Shown in pieces: positions 36,335 to 45,812 of a DNA stretch of 64,000 nucleotides. This DNA comes from CAVOGJ01 sp963700865 (GTDB lineage Bacteria; Planctomycetota; Planctomycetia; Pirellulales; Pirellulaceae): assembly GCA_963700865.1 (NCBI GenBank), contig CAVOZC010000022.1, forward strand, positions 1-64,000, given 5' to 3'. Numbering within the stretch: position 1 is the stretch's first letter; each line of letters starts with the position of its first letter. A program made the translations under genes and the position numbers. The notes beneath the pieces were generated by a model. That model had not been told where the DNA came from and did not search any database. It worked only from the letters and a program-made list of their open reading frames with translations.

Positions 36335-39300
36335 TCAGCGCACGATCCATGCCTCATCGGCATCGCTCGCGACTGCGATCTGGTCCATCGCTGACTTTGC
36401 TTTCACGGCCCATTCACTTTGCGGATGAGTATCAATGACGTATTTTAAGAGCTTCTCAACTCGAGCCTGAGCCACCTGGGTATCTTCCTCCGACGACTGG
36501 GGCGTCCGGGCCGCTGCCTTGGCGGCCGCCCAACCGGCTTGAGCTTGCAGCTCGCGCACCTCGTTTTGGTGGTCCGCACTGCCATATCCATACATGAGTG
36601 TCAGAAACTCACGCAGGGCACGTGCATATCGTTCTTGACCGGCGTACAGGGCGCCGAGTGCCAGACGGGAGCGGGCACCCGACAGCGTGTCAAACTGAGC
36701 CGCGAGCTGGTAGTGTTCCGCGGCCTGCCGCAGGTCCCCATTTCCTTCCAGGGCGACCGCCAATTCGTAATGCGCCTCGTTGGTCATGTCGGATGCGCCT
36801 TCGCCGCGGATCAGCCGTGACAGCCAGAAGCGAGCGTCATCCCATTGCCGAAGATCGTTACAGCATTGACCCGCGTGCAAAAAGACTCGGGATTGCCCCA
36901 CTTCGCCGAGTGACTGGTCTTCCGCCAGCCGTTCGTACAATTTCAAAGCATGCGCGTACTTACCGGCCTGAAACAGAGATTCCGCGATCAAGAACTGGGC
37001 TTCCCCCGCCAGCGGTCCTTGCGGGTCGAGTTTCACCAGCGCGGTGAACGCATCCGCGGCTTGCCCGTGGTCGTTCGCGTGCAAATGGCACCAGCCCAGT
37101 TTGTACAGCGCTTTGCGCGCACCTCATCTCGCCCGGCACGATTCTGGATTGCCGCCTGGTAAAACGGCATGGCGTCCGCATACTGCAGCTTTTCATACGA
37201 GCCCTCGCCAATCAGGAAGTTGGCGTCGCAGGCCAGACCATGCTTCGGAAAGTCGTTCGCGATCTTAGCGAAGCGGCGAATTGACTCGCCGGCTTGTCCC
37301 TCTTCATGGGCCCACCAGCCCAATTGATACAGCGCGTCGACCGCCAGATCGGACCGCGGGTCGTCCGCGATCAATGCTTCGAGGACAAGTCGTTTATCCT
37401 CGAACCGTTCCAGCTTTTCCAGACAGGCGGCGATGGCATATCGGGTCTGGCACTGTAATTCGCGGTCGGTCGTCAGCTCCAGCACGCGCTCTAAGTCCGC
37501 CAGGCAATCGGACCAGTGCGCGGTGGCTTGACGGCTGGCCGCCCGGGCTCGCAAACATTGCAGTTCGATGTCCGCCGCGGGCATTGATTGTAAAGCCGCC
37601 GCGACGAGCGACTCGACCTCCTCGTGATCCTCCTGCGACAAGGCCGCTTCCGCCAGTCGCAAACGGGCAGCCGGCGCCCAGGAAGATTGTGGATGTTCGC
37701 TGATCAGTCGCTGAAAATGAGCTGCGGCGATTTCCACGTCATCGTGGGCGAGTTCCCCCAGTTGGAACAGGGCGGCGGCACACAGTTCATGTTCGGGAAA
37801 TGCCTGCAGCATCCGATGCAAGGCGGTACGGGCATCCTCATGGCGACCGGTAGCGATCAATGCCATGGCAAGTCGCTGGCATACCTGGGGTGCCTGCGCA
37901 GCCCGCGGCTGCTCAAGCAACGAGGCGGAGAAGGCGTCAATCGCGGCCTGCTCTTCGCCCAGTTCCAGCTGGCTCGCTCCCAACAGATAGTAGACACGGG
38001 CTCGATCCGCCGCCGCCGGCAAGTCGCGTGCGACATCGCGGAGCGTCTGTATGGCCTCGCCAAACTTCTGTTGCACGAACAGGGATTGACCCAGTTTCAA
38101 CTTGATTTCCGCCGCCGTTTCACCCTCAGCACTGATCGCCATGAGCGCCCGCAGGGAAACCTCGGCGGATGCCTGGTCACCCGATTCGGCCACACACGCT
38201 GCCAACAGTGCCTTTACTTTTTCGGCAAGTTCATGCTTGGGAAACCGCTCGAGGAACATCTCGGCAAGCTCCGCCGCCTCTTCGGTTTGGCCATCCGCCT
38301 GCGCGGCTTGCACCGCATAGTACAGCGCCAGCGGAGCACTTGGTGACTTGGGGTGTTCCTCGAGGATCGTCATGTATCCGTCGATGGCGGTCCGGAGGTC
38401 CTGCGACGATCGATGGATCGACTCTGCCCGATCCAGCATCAGCGCGGCGAGAAAATCACCATCGACCTCTTTGTGCTTGGCCATCGAGAGGGCCGTTTCC
38501 GCCGCCTTTTGTGCCAGTTCACAGCGGTCCTGCGCCAGCAAGACGCGGCTGATCCAGTGGGCCGCTTCCAGCCCCTCATTTCCTTCGGCATCGAGGATGG
38601 GCTCGAGGGCAGCCAGTGCGGCCGCGTGGTCTTTAGCGCGGTAGTAACAGCGACCCGCTTCCAGTTGCGCTTGCAGCACCAAATCCGAATGGGGATGATC
38701 CTCAGCGAGCTTCGCGTAGACTTTCGCCGCGCGGGCATGTTGTTTCTGGACCGCCTGGCAATAAGCTTGTTGAAACATCGCCTGGTCCACGGCATAGAAG
38801 CCTTCAAACGCTGCCGCGCGGGCAAATAGTTCCTCGGCTTCTTCATAGTCACTGGACTGCAAGCATGCCTGCGCCTTGCGCATCACGACGTCCGGAGCCA
38901 AACCATGGTTTTCGAACTCCTGGAGAAACTGGTCAAAGGTGGCTTTGGCGGCCGCGAATTGACGCGCTTCGAGTTGCGCGTTCCCTAAGGCAAACAAGGC
39001 CGTGGATCGCAGGCTCGTCTGGGGATATTCGGCCAGGAGTGATTCGTAAAGTGGCAGACTTTCGGCGGTGCGACCCAGCTGCTGCAGCGACTCGGCCCGA
39101 TAGTACAACGCCTGATCTCTCAGTCGCCCCTGCGGAAACTTCGCCAGGTAACGCGCGAAGGTTCTGGCGGCTTGCTCCAGCCGCTCAGGGCTCCCTTGAG
39201 CCCCCAGGACGTAATGGCACCAGCCCAGGTTGACGTAGCATGCTTCCTCTTCGTCGATCGCCCGCGGGGCGGCGAGAACTTGCTGGAACGATCGAGCCGC

Positions 39301-39615
39301 CCGCTCAAATTCGTTCATCTGGATCAGACACACACCTGCATGATGAAACACCGTCGGCCGCAGCGTGTCATCCGGATAATCTTTGAGAAACGCCTGCCAA
39401 GCCGTCTCGGCGGCCGGAAAATCGCCCGCATTTTGGAGTTTCGCCGCCGCCGAATAGGCGCTTGCCGCCTCCGGCGTGGACGCGGTTGGCGGTTCCTTGA
39501 CGCTCGTATCGAATTCCTGGCCATGCAGTGGACCGGCGAGCAGCAATAGCACGAGACTGGGAGCGAGTGCGGCCATCAAGGCGCGGCACGAGGAGATCAT
39601 TTTCCAGTTGGACAT
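36335..39615 (-). CDS. Giant TPR repeat protein, secreted (one frameshift)
   Basis: From ATG 39,615 a signal peptide (ALMAALAPSLVLLLLAGPLHG) is followed by more than 20 TPR/YbgF-like units over about 1,090 residues, for example AETAWQAFLKDYPDDTLRP, LYYRAESLQQLGRTAESLPLY and AKVYAKLAEDHPHSDLV. The break near 37,100 joins GRDEVR with ALYKLGWCHLHANDHGQAA. TolA-binding-like TPR proteins of this size act as periplasmic scaffolds, and planctomycetes have many. Nothing here indicates the partner. No operon neighbour is closer than about 100 bases. Confidence 0.82.
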
Positions 39616-39814
39616 GGCAATTCCCGTTTGAAATCGTAGTATTGGCGGCGGCGCGGAGCGGTCACCAATCAGTTTCAATTTCGGCAATCGGCAGGGCTGT
39701 TCTGAACCAACGAGTCCCCCTGATCGTCAGAACCGGCCAGAAAGCCAGCGGCATGCGTGGTCTGCCGGCGAGATTCCGCCAGCATTGCCATCGCCGCTGG
39801 CGAACCACCGCGGG

Positions 39815-40767
39815 TCAACCGAGCGCCGTCACTCGCACCCCGATGTATGCGACGTACATTGCCAGCAAGGCGACACCCGCCGTTCGCGAAATGCGTTGGC
39901 GGCGAAAATGAGCCCGCAAGTCACGGCGGTCATCAGGGCCACGATCACATAGTCAAAACGGACGGCGGGCGTCGTCTCAATGCCATTCTGGCTGGCCAGT
40001 AACGTGGCGTTCAGGACCAGCACGACATTCGAAATATTGCTCCCCAAGATATTGCCCACCGCAATGCTATTCTCACCACGCAAGGCGGCCACCACCGTGG
40101 CCGTAATATCGGGAACGGAAGTGCCGATGGCGATCACGGTCAAGCCAATGACGTCTCGGCTGATGTGAAATGCCTCGGCGGTCGTCACGCCGGCCCGCAG
40201 CACCAATTCGCCGCCGACGTACAAGCCCACGGCACCGGCGACGAACAATCCCAAGCCGGTGGAAAATGGTTCGGTCAGATCGGTGATCCGGTCCACCCCC
40301 ATCCCCTCACGCCGGGAAAGAAGACGCACGTACCACAGCAAGGCCATCGTTAAGGGAACGATCGCCAGCAGCGGCAACGCGTGGAGCCGGGTGGTCCACG
40401 TGAGCAGCCATACAAGCCCCACCACCACCAAGGCAAAGATCGCATCGACGCCGAATTCTCGCTTGGAAATGGCGAGCCCCCCCAACACGCCGCAGAGGCC
40501 GAACCCGATGCAAAGATTCGCCAGATTGCTACCCGAAATATTCGGCAACGCGAAATCGGTATTTCCGGTCAAGGCTGCCAGCACATTGACCACCAACTCG
40601 GGTGCACTGGTGCCAATCGCCACCAAAGTCAACCCGGCTACTGATTTGGGCACCCGCAACCGCTCTGCCACTATAGTGGCACCTCGAACGAGCCAGTCCG
40701 CGCCCTGGCCAAGCAGCACGACGCCTAAGAGGAACTTGGCGATCAGTAGCGGCAAAAACATAAGCAC
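39815..40767 (-). CDS. Na+/Ca2+ antiporter family (CaCA, YrbG-like) protein (C-terminal frameshift)
   Basis: The protein has about 317 residues and ten hydrophobic helices. The two inverted-repeat alpha motifs are GLTLVAIGTSAPELVVNVLAA with SNLANLCIGFG, and GLTVIAIGTSVPDITATVVAA with GSNISNVVLVLN; note Asp replaces Glu in the second. It exchanges Ca2+ (or another divalent cation) for Na+/H+ across the inner membrane. The last helix lies in another frame: one base missing near 39,885 restores ANAFSRTAGVALLAMYVAYIG and a stop at 39,815. Confidence 0.88.
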
Positions 40768-41155
40768 CGGCTGGGGTGAGAGGTACGTGGGGAGGTGGTC
40801 GCGTCAAACGAGGGACATCGTCGGGTGGCCGAATCGTCGTAAGTGAGAAATGCCAGCCGCCGATCCCCAACGGGCGATCGCAGCATCGATGCACCTGGAT
40901 CGCGGTTTTCTCGCGTGTTCTTGACTTTTCCGGTCGCAGCGAGTCGAATAAAGGAACGAGGGAAGGGCTGATAACGAACGGGCACTTGCGAACATCCGGG
41001 CCGATGGTCGCCAAGGCAACGCCCGGTTCGTCTTGGGAAGCCAACTCCCGCGGGGCAGCAGGTGTCCGGACCCGCACGGGACGCGGCCGGCGAGCACAAA
41101 TCGAACTCGAAGCCCCGCATTCCAAAGGCAACTCGCCCCACACGGAGAGGCAACA
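40768..41155. other. Intergenic region upstream of pilin-like gene
   Basis: No gene or clear element is recognised apart from the SD of the next gene (GGAGAGG, 41,144-41,150). Confidence 0.4.
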
Positions 41156-42619
41156 GTGCAGCAACATTTCTGGCCCAATTCTATGTTCCGGCGTCGACCA
41201 GCAATATCCCCTGGCGGGTCGGACCATCCTTGCTGTGTCTCCCCGGCTTGCCCGTTCCTCGCCCGCGGGCGACGCGGCGTCACACTGATCGAGATGCTGA
41301 TTTCCGTGACGCTCACGCTGCTGATCGTCTTTGCCGTCGTGCAAATCTTTCAGTATCTGGGCGAGACGGTGGCGATTGGTCGAGCCACGATTGAGATGTC
41401 GGGGCAACTGAGGACGGTCTCGAATCGCTTGCAAGCCGATATCGACAGTCTGACTTGCCCGGTCAAGACCTGGATCGAGCCAGCGATGGGCGCCGGCTAT
41501 TTCTACTACCGGGAAGGACCGCCCCCGGGGAATGATTATGACCCCACGGCCAGTACACCTCAGCAACCCATGAATCGCACGCTCACGGATCTCGAAGGGA
41601 TGATCGATTGGAGTACCGGCCAGGCACGCTCACCGGCTTTGCCAATTGGAGATCAGGACGATATTCTCGCCATGACCATTCGTAGTCGTGACGAACCGTT
41701 TCGCTCCGACACGGGCTTCACCTCGCAGGTGGCCGAAGTCGTCTGGTGGGTCGCCGCCCTCGATACCGATGGCAGTGGAAACCTGACCGACGCCGACGTG
41801 CGGTACCTGCTGCGACGCGTGTTTCTCGTCTTGCCCGGCACGAACGTAGGCGGCTTGGGTCCGAATGCCGACGTAACCTACCGCATGAACGGAACGACAC
41901 GCGTGGCCAATTCGCTGGCCGATCTCACGACGCCCGAAAATCGCATGATGAACAACTCGGAGGTGGCGTTTCCTCCATTCATTTTGCCGGCTGTTTGGCA
42001 ATCCACCTACGCTCGCTTCGCGGTGATGGGAGACATCCTGGCCTTTGATGTGCGGGCCTACGATCCGCAGGCCGCCATCTTCAGTTCGGAGGTGCCGACG
42101 TCTCCTGCCGCCTTCGCGGTGGTCCCTGGTGACGCCGGTTATGCCGAGGCGGTGAAGGCCGCCGTTGCTCAACCGAATCGGTTGATTGGTTACGGGGCCT
42201 TCGTGGACCTGAATTTCGCCAACCTTTATTACCATTACTTGAGTCAACAAAACAATTTTCAAACGCTGGTAGCTGGCAATAACGGTCGGCTCCCCTCGCT
42301 TGTCACCGGTGACTTCGCCGACCATCCCCAACTACCGAATGGAGCCGCACAGTGGTTCAACACGCCCATTGCCTATGACACTTGGACGACGATCTACGAA
42401 CGGGACGGTGTGGACAATGATGGCGATTCAATCGTCGATGACGAAACCAATGGATTGGACGATGACAGCATCAATGGCATTGACGATTTCGGCGAGCGCG
42501 AGACGAGTCCCCCTTACGATCTGCCGCTGCGAGGCATCGAGGTTCGCATGCGCATGATCGAACCGAGCACGGGGCAGGTGCGCCAAGTCAGCGTGGTCGG
42601 TGATTTCGTGGCCAAATGA
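41156..42619 (+). CDS. Type IV pilin-like (prepilin N-methylation) protein
   Basis: I choose GTG 41,156 because GGAGAGG lies 5 bases upstream; ATG 41,183 is downstream and has no SD. After a leader of about 37 residues the prepilin peptidase site and helix read GRRGVTLIEMLISVTLTLLIVFAVVQIF, with Glu at +5. The mature domain of about 450 residues is much longer than a pilin, contains EF-hand-like acidic runs (DNDGDSIVDDETNGLDDDSING) and resembles the large PilW/GspJ-like minor pseudopilins of planctomycetes. It is assembled at the inner membrane by a type II secretion or pilus machine. Its stop overlaps the next ATG (ATGA). Confidence 0.8.
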   Translation: MQQHFWPNSMFRRRPAISPGGSDHPCCVSPACPFLARGRRGVTLIEMLISVTLTLLIVFAVVQIFQYLGETVAIGRATIEMSGQLRTVSNRLQADIDSLTCPVKTWIEPAMGAGYFYYREGPPPGNDYDPTASTPQQPMNRTLTDLEGMIDWSTGQARSPALPIGDQDDILAMTIRSRDEPFRSDTGFTSQVAEVVWWVAALDTDGSGNLTDADVRYLLRRVFLVLPGTNVGGLGPNADVTYRMNGTTRVANSLADLTTPENRMMNNSEVAFPPFILPAVWQSTYARFAVMGDILAFDVRAYDPQAAIFSSEVPTSPAAFAVVPGDAGYAEAVKAAVAQPNRLIGYGAFVDLNFANLYYHYLSQQNNFQTLVAGNNGRLPSLVTGDFADHPQLPNGAAQWFNTPIAYDTWTTIYERDGVDNDGDSIVDDETNGLDDDSINGIDDFGERETSPPYDLPLRGIEVRMRMIEPSTGQVRQVSVVGDFVAK

Positions 42620-43056
42620 ACTGCGCCGACTTGGCCGCGACGCTCCGGGATTTGATGGAAGCAGCCAAACACGTGCACCTGATTCGCCTGCGAGGTCCGT
42701 GGAAGTTTCACGATGGGACGTCCGAGGGTGACATCCGTCTGCCGTGCGATTGGTCCCGTCTGGCTCGCCATGCGCAACAGACGGTGCGGCTCTGTCGCTC
42801 GTTTCACCGACCCACGGGGATCGGGGCCGGCCAACGGGTTTTTCTCCGCCTGACAGAAATGGGAGCTTGCCTGTCAGCGGTCACGTTCAATGACCAGCCA
42901 CTCCCGCTGGCCTTCGCAGCGAACGACGAGGTGCGGTTGGATGTGACTTCGCGACTGGCCGCCCGCAACCGACTGGAGCTGGTGGTTCGGCTCTCTCCTG
43001 GCTCACCTTGTCGGCCCGAGATCGCGCTCGCAATCGAAGCCGAACCGGCCCCGTAA
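42616..43056 (+). CDS. Hypothetical protein, GH2 sugar-binding-domain-like
   Basis: The 146-residue protein is translationally coupled to the pilin-like gene (ATGA, 42,616-42,619). The pattern LRGPWKFHDG, LPCDW, LCRSFHRP, RVFLRLTEMGACLSAVTFND, EVRLDVTSRLAARNRLELVV follows the jelly-roll sugar-binding domain of GH2 enzymes, but no catalytic domain follows and there is no signal peptide. It may be a small sugar- or protein-binding module. Function unknown. Confidence 0.6.
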   Translation: MNCADLAATLRDLMEAAKHVHLIRLRGPWKFHDGTSEGDIRLPCDWSRLARHAQQTVRLCRSFHRPTGIGAGQRVFLRLTEMGACLSAVTFNDQPLPLAFAANDEVRLDVTSRLAARNRLELVVRLSPGSPCRPEIALAIEAEPAP

Positions 43057-43683
43057 GGGGCCTGGGTAGGGCGGCGGAGTCGGGGGAGGGTGAGGCAGGA
43101 AGGCGCCCAGGTAGAGGGAGGTTGCGGGGCAGAGCCTGCGATCCCACGGGGTATCGCTGTCGCTCCGGGCGACGCCTGGAACGTCGATCGTGGGCCACCA
43201 AGGTGATCCTTCCCGCCGGCCAGCGGCGGACACCCGCGGGAACGTACGGAGCGGTCTCCACGCTTGCCGCAGGAAGTTTCAGGCGGATCGCCGTCCATGT
43301 CTCGGCGTCAATGCCTGATGCCCACATGATCATCGGTGGATCATCACCGCGGGCCTTGTGCCGAACCCGATGGCTGTTAGTCTATCCGGGAAGTTGGCAA
43401 GCAGCATGTACTCCTACTCGTACGCGTATCGTACTCGTACTCGTACTCTACTGCAACGACGCACGAACCGAGCCGACGCCGCATTCGAGTACGTACGAGT
43501 ACGAGTACCGCGGTGCTGAGTACGAGTACGCGCGGTGCGGAGTACGATCACGAAGGCACGTCACACAGCCTCGCTACGTCGTATGCGCCGTGACTCTGCT
43601 GGCCCACCCGGGCCCCTGACGGGGCCGGTTCGCCGGGTGGGGTGGTGCAGTGTTCCCGGTCACTTCACATCAGGGCCTCCCCC
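43057..43683. other. Gene-free stretch with long GTAC-rich inverted repeat
   Basis: There are 627 bases without conserved coding. The main content is the inverted repeat at 43,408-43,545. The remainder is GC-rich with many overlapping non-conserved frames. Confidence 0.5.
43408..43545. repeat. Imperfect inverted repeat of TACTCG / CGAGTA units
   Basis: The left arm (43,408-43,449) is made of GTACTC/TACTCGTACTCG units and the right arm (43,485-43,545) of CGAGTACGAGTACG units, its reverse complement, separated by about 35 bases. The two arms can fold into a long imperfect hairpin in DNA or RNA. Confidence 0.75.
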
Positions 43684-44850
43684 ATGATCCTGCGACTCTT
43701 CCTCGGCATCTGTCTGCTCCTGTCGGCGGCTTGCCATGGCGAATCCGCGGCGGGACTCACGCCGCGGCAAGTGGCGGAGGGCTGGCTGGCACTCTTTGAC
43801 GGCCGCACCATGTTTGGCTGGCGACCCATGACCACTGCCGATTGGCGGGTCGAGGACGGCAGCCTGACGGTATCGACCGGCCAGCCCGGCTTGTTGCGAA
43901 CGACCAGTCAGTTCGACAACTTCGAACTCGCCCTGGAATTTCGCGCTCCACCCACGACGAACAGCGGCGTGTTTGTGAGAACCGCTCCGGCTCCGCGAGA
44001 CCCGCTCAAGGACTGCCTGGAGATCAATATCGCGGCGCCCGACAATCCGTTTCCCACTGGCAGCATTGTGGGCCGCGTCCGCGCGAACTCGATGCCGACC
44101 ACAGGAGATTGGCAAGTCATGTCCGTCCGAGTGGAGGGAAGCGAAGTGGTCGTCACGGTCGACGATGTGGTCACGACTCGCAGCTCCGCCATGAAGCCTC
44201 GCGGACGCGGTTACCTGGGACTGCAGTTGAATCAGGGACCCGTGGCCTTTCGCAACGTGCGGTTGCGGCCACTGGGCTTGCGGCCACTCTTCAATGGCCA
44301 AGACCTTGACGGGTGGCGCACGTATCCGGAAATGGCGAGCCGCTTCTCCGTGCGTCCACCTGGCGAGTTGCATGTCGCGGGCGGTCGCGGGCAGCTCGAG
44401 ACCGTCGAACGATTTGCAGATTTCGTGCTGCAACTGGAGTGTCGAACGCATGCGCGGGGACTCAATTCGGGTGTCTTCTTTCGCTGCCTTCCGGGTGAGG
44501 AGATGATGGGATACGAGTGTCAGATCCATCACGGTTTCCTCGCGAACGATCGGACTCGTCCGGCCGATTGTGGGACCGGTGGCTTCTTTCGTCGCCGCAA
44601 CGCCCGCCGCATTGTGGCTGACGACGGCGAGTGGTTTACGCTGACGCTGTTGGCCGAAGGCCCCCATTTCGCGAGTTGGGTGAACGGCGTTGCCGTGGCC
44701 GATTGGACGGATACGCGGCCGGACCAGGAAAATCCCCGCCAGGGGAGGCGGCTCGCGGCGGGAACGATCATGTTGCAGGGACATGATCCGACGACGGACA
44801 TATCTTTTCGAAATTTACGGATTGCCGAACTTACCCCGCGGGAACGTTGA
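43684..44850 (+). CDS. Secreted protein with two DUF1080 (3-keto-disaccharide hydrolase) domains
   Basis: From ATG 43,684 (MILRLFLGICLLLSAACHG) a lipobox-like SAAC ends the signal. Two DUF1080/GH16-like lectin folds follow: the first contains GWLALFDGRTMFGWRPM and NSGVFVRTAP, the second RPLFNGQDLDGWRTYPE and LNSGVFFRCLPGEEMMGYECQIHHGF. DUF1080 domains cleave 3-keto-glycosides or bind sugars and are heavily expanded in planctomycetes. The second copy has the full GYE-x-QI region. It sits next to gene-free repeat-rich DNA on both sides. Confidence 0.85.
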   Translation: MILRLFLGICLLLSAACHGESAAGLTPRQVAEGWLALFDGRTMFGWRPMTTADWRVEDGSLTVSTGQPGLLRTTSQFDNFELALEFRAPPTTNSGVFVRTAPAPRDPLKDCLEINIAAPDNPFPTGSIVGRVRANSMPTTGDWQVMSVRVEGSEVVVTVDDVVTTRSSAMKPRGRGYLGLQLNQGPVAFRNVRLRPLGLRPLFNGQDLDGWRTYPEMASRFSVRPPGELHVAGGRGQLETVERFADFVLQLECRTHARGLNSGVFFRCLPGEEMMGYECQIHHGFLANDRTRPADCGTGGFFRRRNARRIVADDGEWFTLTLLAEGPHFASWVNGVAVADWTDTRPDQENPRQGRRLAAGTIMLQGHDPTTDISFRNLRIAELTPRER

Positions 44851-45077
44851 TTTCGTGGGACAGGCTTCCAGCCTGTCATGGGGGATACGTGAGATGAGAC
44901 CGGGGTTGCGCTGGGTTAGCGACGACAGGCCGAAAGCCTGTCGCCCTTTCGAGCGGTAGCCGCGGCTACCAATCACGGCGGCGAACCAACGCTGGCAGCC
45001 AAGTCGGCAAGCAGGACGGATTGGCCACCACAACGTGGCTCGTGCCGACCGGCTGAACCGGAACGTCGGCCAGACAT

Positions 45078-45093
45078 TGTGATTTTTTTCACA
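45078..45093 (+). promoter_or_regulatory. CRP/FNR-family operator 1
   Basis: TGTGA-TTTTTT-TCACA is an exact match to the CRP consensus TGTGA-N6-TCACA (HcpR-type FNR relatives use the same half-sites). It lies about 160 bases upstream of the predicted promoter start. Confidence 0.65.
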
Positions 45094-45145
45094 GTTGATC
45101 CGCGAACACGACGGGCTGGAAGCCTATGCCACGTCGGTCAGACAT

Positions 45146-45161
45146 TGTGATTTTTTTCACA
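45146..45161 (+). promoter_or_regulatory. CRP/FNR-family operator 2
   Basis: A second exact TGTGA-TTTTTT-TCACA lies 68 bases after the first, centre to centre. It is centred about 88 bases upstream of the estimated transcription start, a distance used by class I activators. Confidence 0.65.
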
Positions 45162-45205
45162 GCTCACTCGCTGCTCGATCTCGCGCACCGAGTCATATCG
45201 CAATG

Positions 45206-45235
45206 TTGACGGCGTCGCTCCGCGCAAACTATGAT
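45206..45235 (+). promoter_or_regulatory. Predicted sigma-70 promoter of CBS gene
   Basis: TTGACG, an 18-base spacer and TATGAT lie 100 bases before the CBS gene start. Confidence 0.6.
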
Positions 45236-45334
45236 AGAGTTTCTTGTATTCAGTGCGTGTCGGCACGGCCTCGCGAAATCTTTTCACACGACTGATGAAA
45301 AGCGGCCCTTTCCGTTTGCAGAAGGAGCACGGCT

Positions 45335-45760
45335 ATGAAAACGTACGAGATTCTTCGCGCGAAGGGATCCAACGTCCGCTGCATTCGCCCCACTGCCACC
45401 CTTGAGGATGTCGTGGGTGAATTGGTCGAGCACAACATCGGGGCTCTACTCGTGATGGACAACGATGAGATGCACGGAATTATCACCGAGCGAGACATTC
45501 TCCGTACCTGTGCCGAAGACGTGCGTCCACTCGCCCAGATCAGCGTGTCGGAGCGGATGACTCGTAATCTGGTCACCGGCAGCCCCGACGATGAAGTGAC
45601 GCATGTCATGGGGTTGCTTACCAACCGGCGGATTCGCCACTTGCCAGTCGTCGAAGACAACCGGGTCATCGGCATCATCTCCATCGGTGACATCGTAAAA
45701 GCGCAGCATGCCACCCTATCTCTGGAGAATGAGTACCTGAAGACATACATTCAGAGTTAG
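45335..45760 (+). CDS. Tandem CBS-domain protein
   Basis: The 141-residue protein consists of two CBS domains (about 10-62 and 74-130) with IGALLVMDNDEMHGIITERDIL and RRIRHLPVVEDNRVIGIISIGDIV. GAAGGAG lies 7 bases before ATG 45,335. CBS pairs bind adenine nucleotides (AMP, ATP, SAM) and act as energy or redox sensors on partner proteins. The partner is not adjacent: the next gene, ispH, is convergent. Two CRP-like operators and a good promoter suggest tight control by a cNMP- or redox-sensing CRP/FNR regulator. Confidence 0.9.
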   Translation: MKTYEILRAKGSNVRCIRPTATLEDVVGELVEHNIGALLVMDNDEMHGIITERDILRTCAEDVRPLAQISVSERMTRNLVTGSPDDEVTHVMGLLTNRRIRHLPVVEDNRVIGIISIGDIVKAQHATLSLENEYLKTYIQS

Positions 45761-45812
45761 TGTTGACCGCGTTTCGCTCGGTCACGTGGCCGGGCCGCCC
45801 GCTTCCTCGTAC

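Larger units (their letters stand above)
44851..45334. promoter_or_regulatory. Repeat-rich regulatory region upstream of CBS gene
   Basis: In order the region holds two GACAGGC...GCCTGTC palindromes (44,859-44,877 and 44,924-44,942), GGTAGCCGCGGCTACC (44,955-44,970), a 32-bp direct repeat (45,063-45,094 and 45,131-45,162) carrying CRP-like operators, and a sigma-70-like promoter (45,206-45,235). Confidence 0.65.

Noticed and set aside
43008..43619. 203-codon frame over the GTAC inverted repeat
   Set aside because: The sequence is low-complexity Arg/Pro/Tyr, continues through an inverted repeat and overlaps the end of the 42,616 gene; no conservation pattern.
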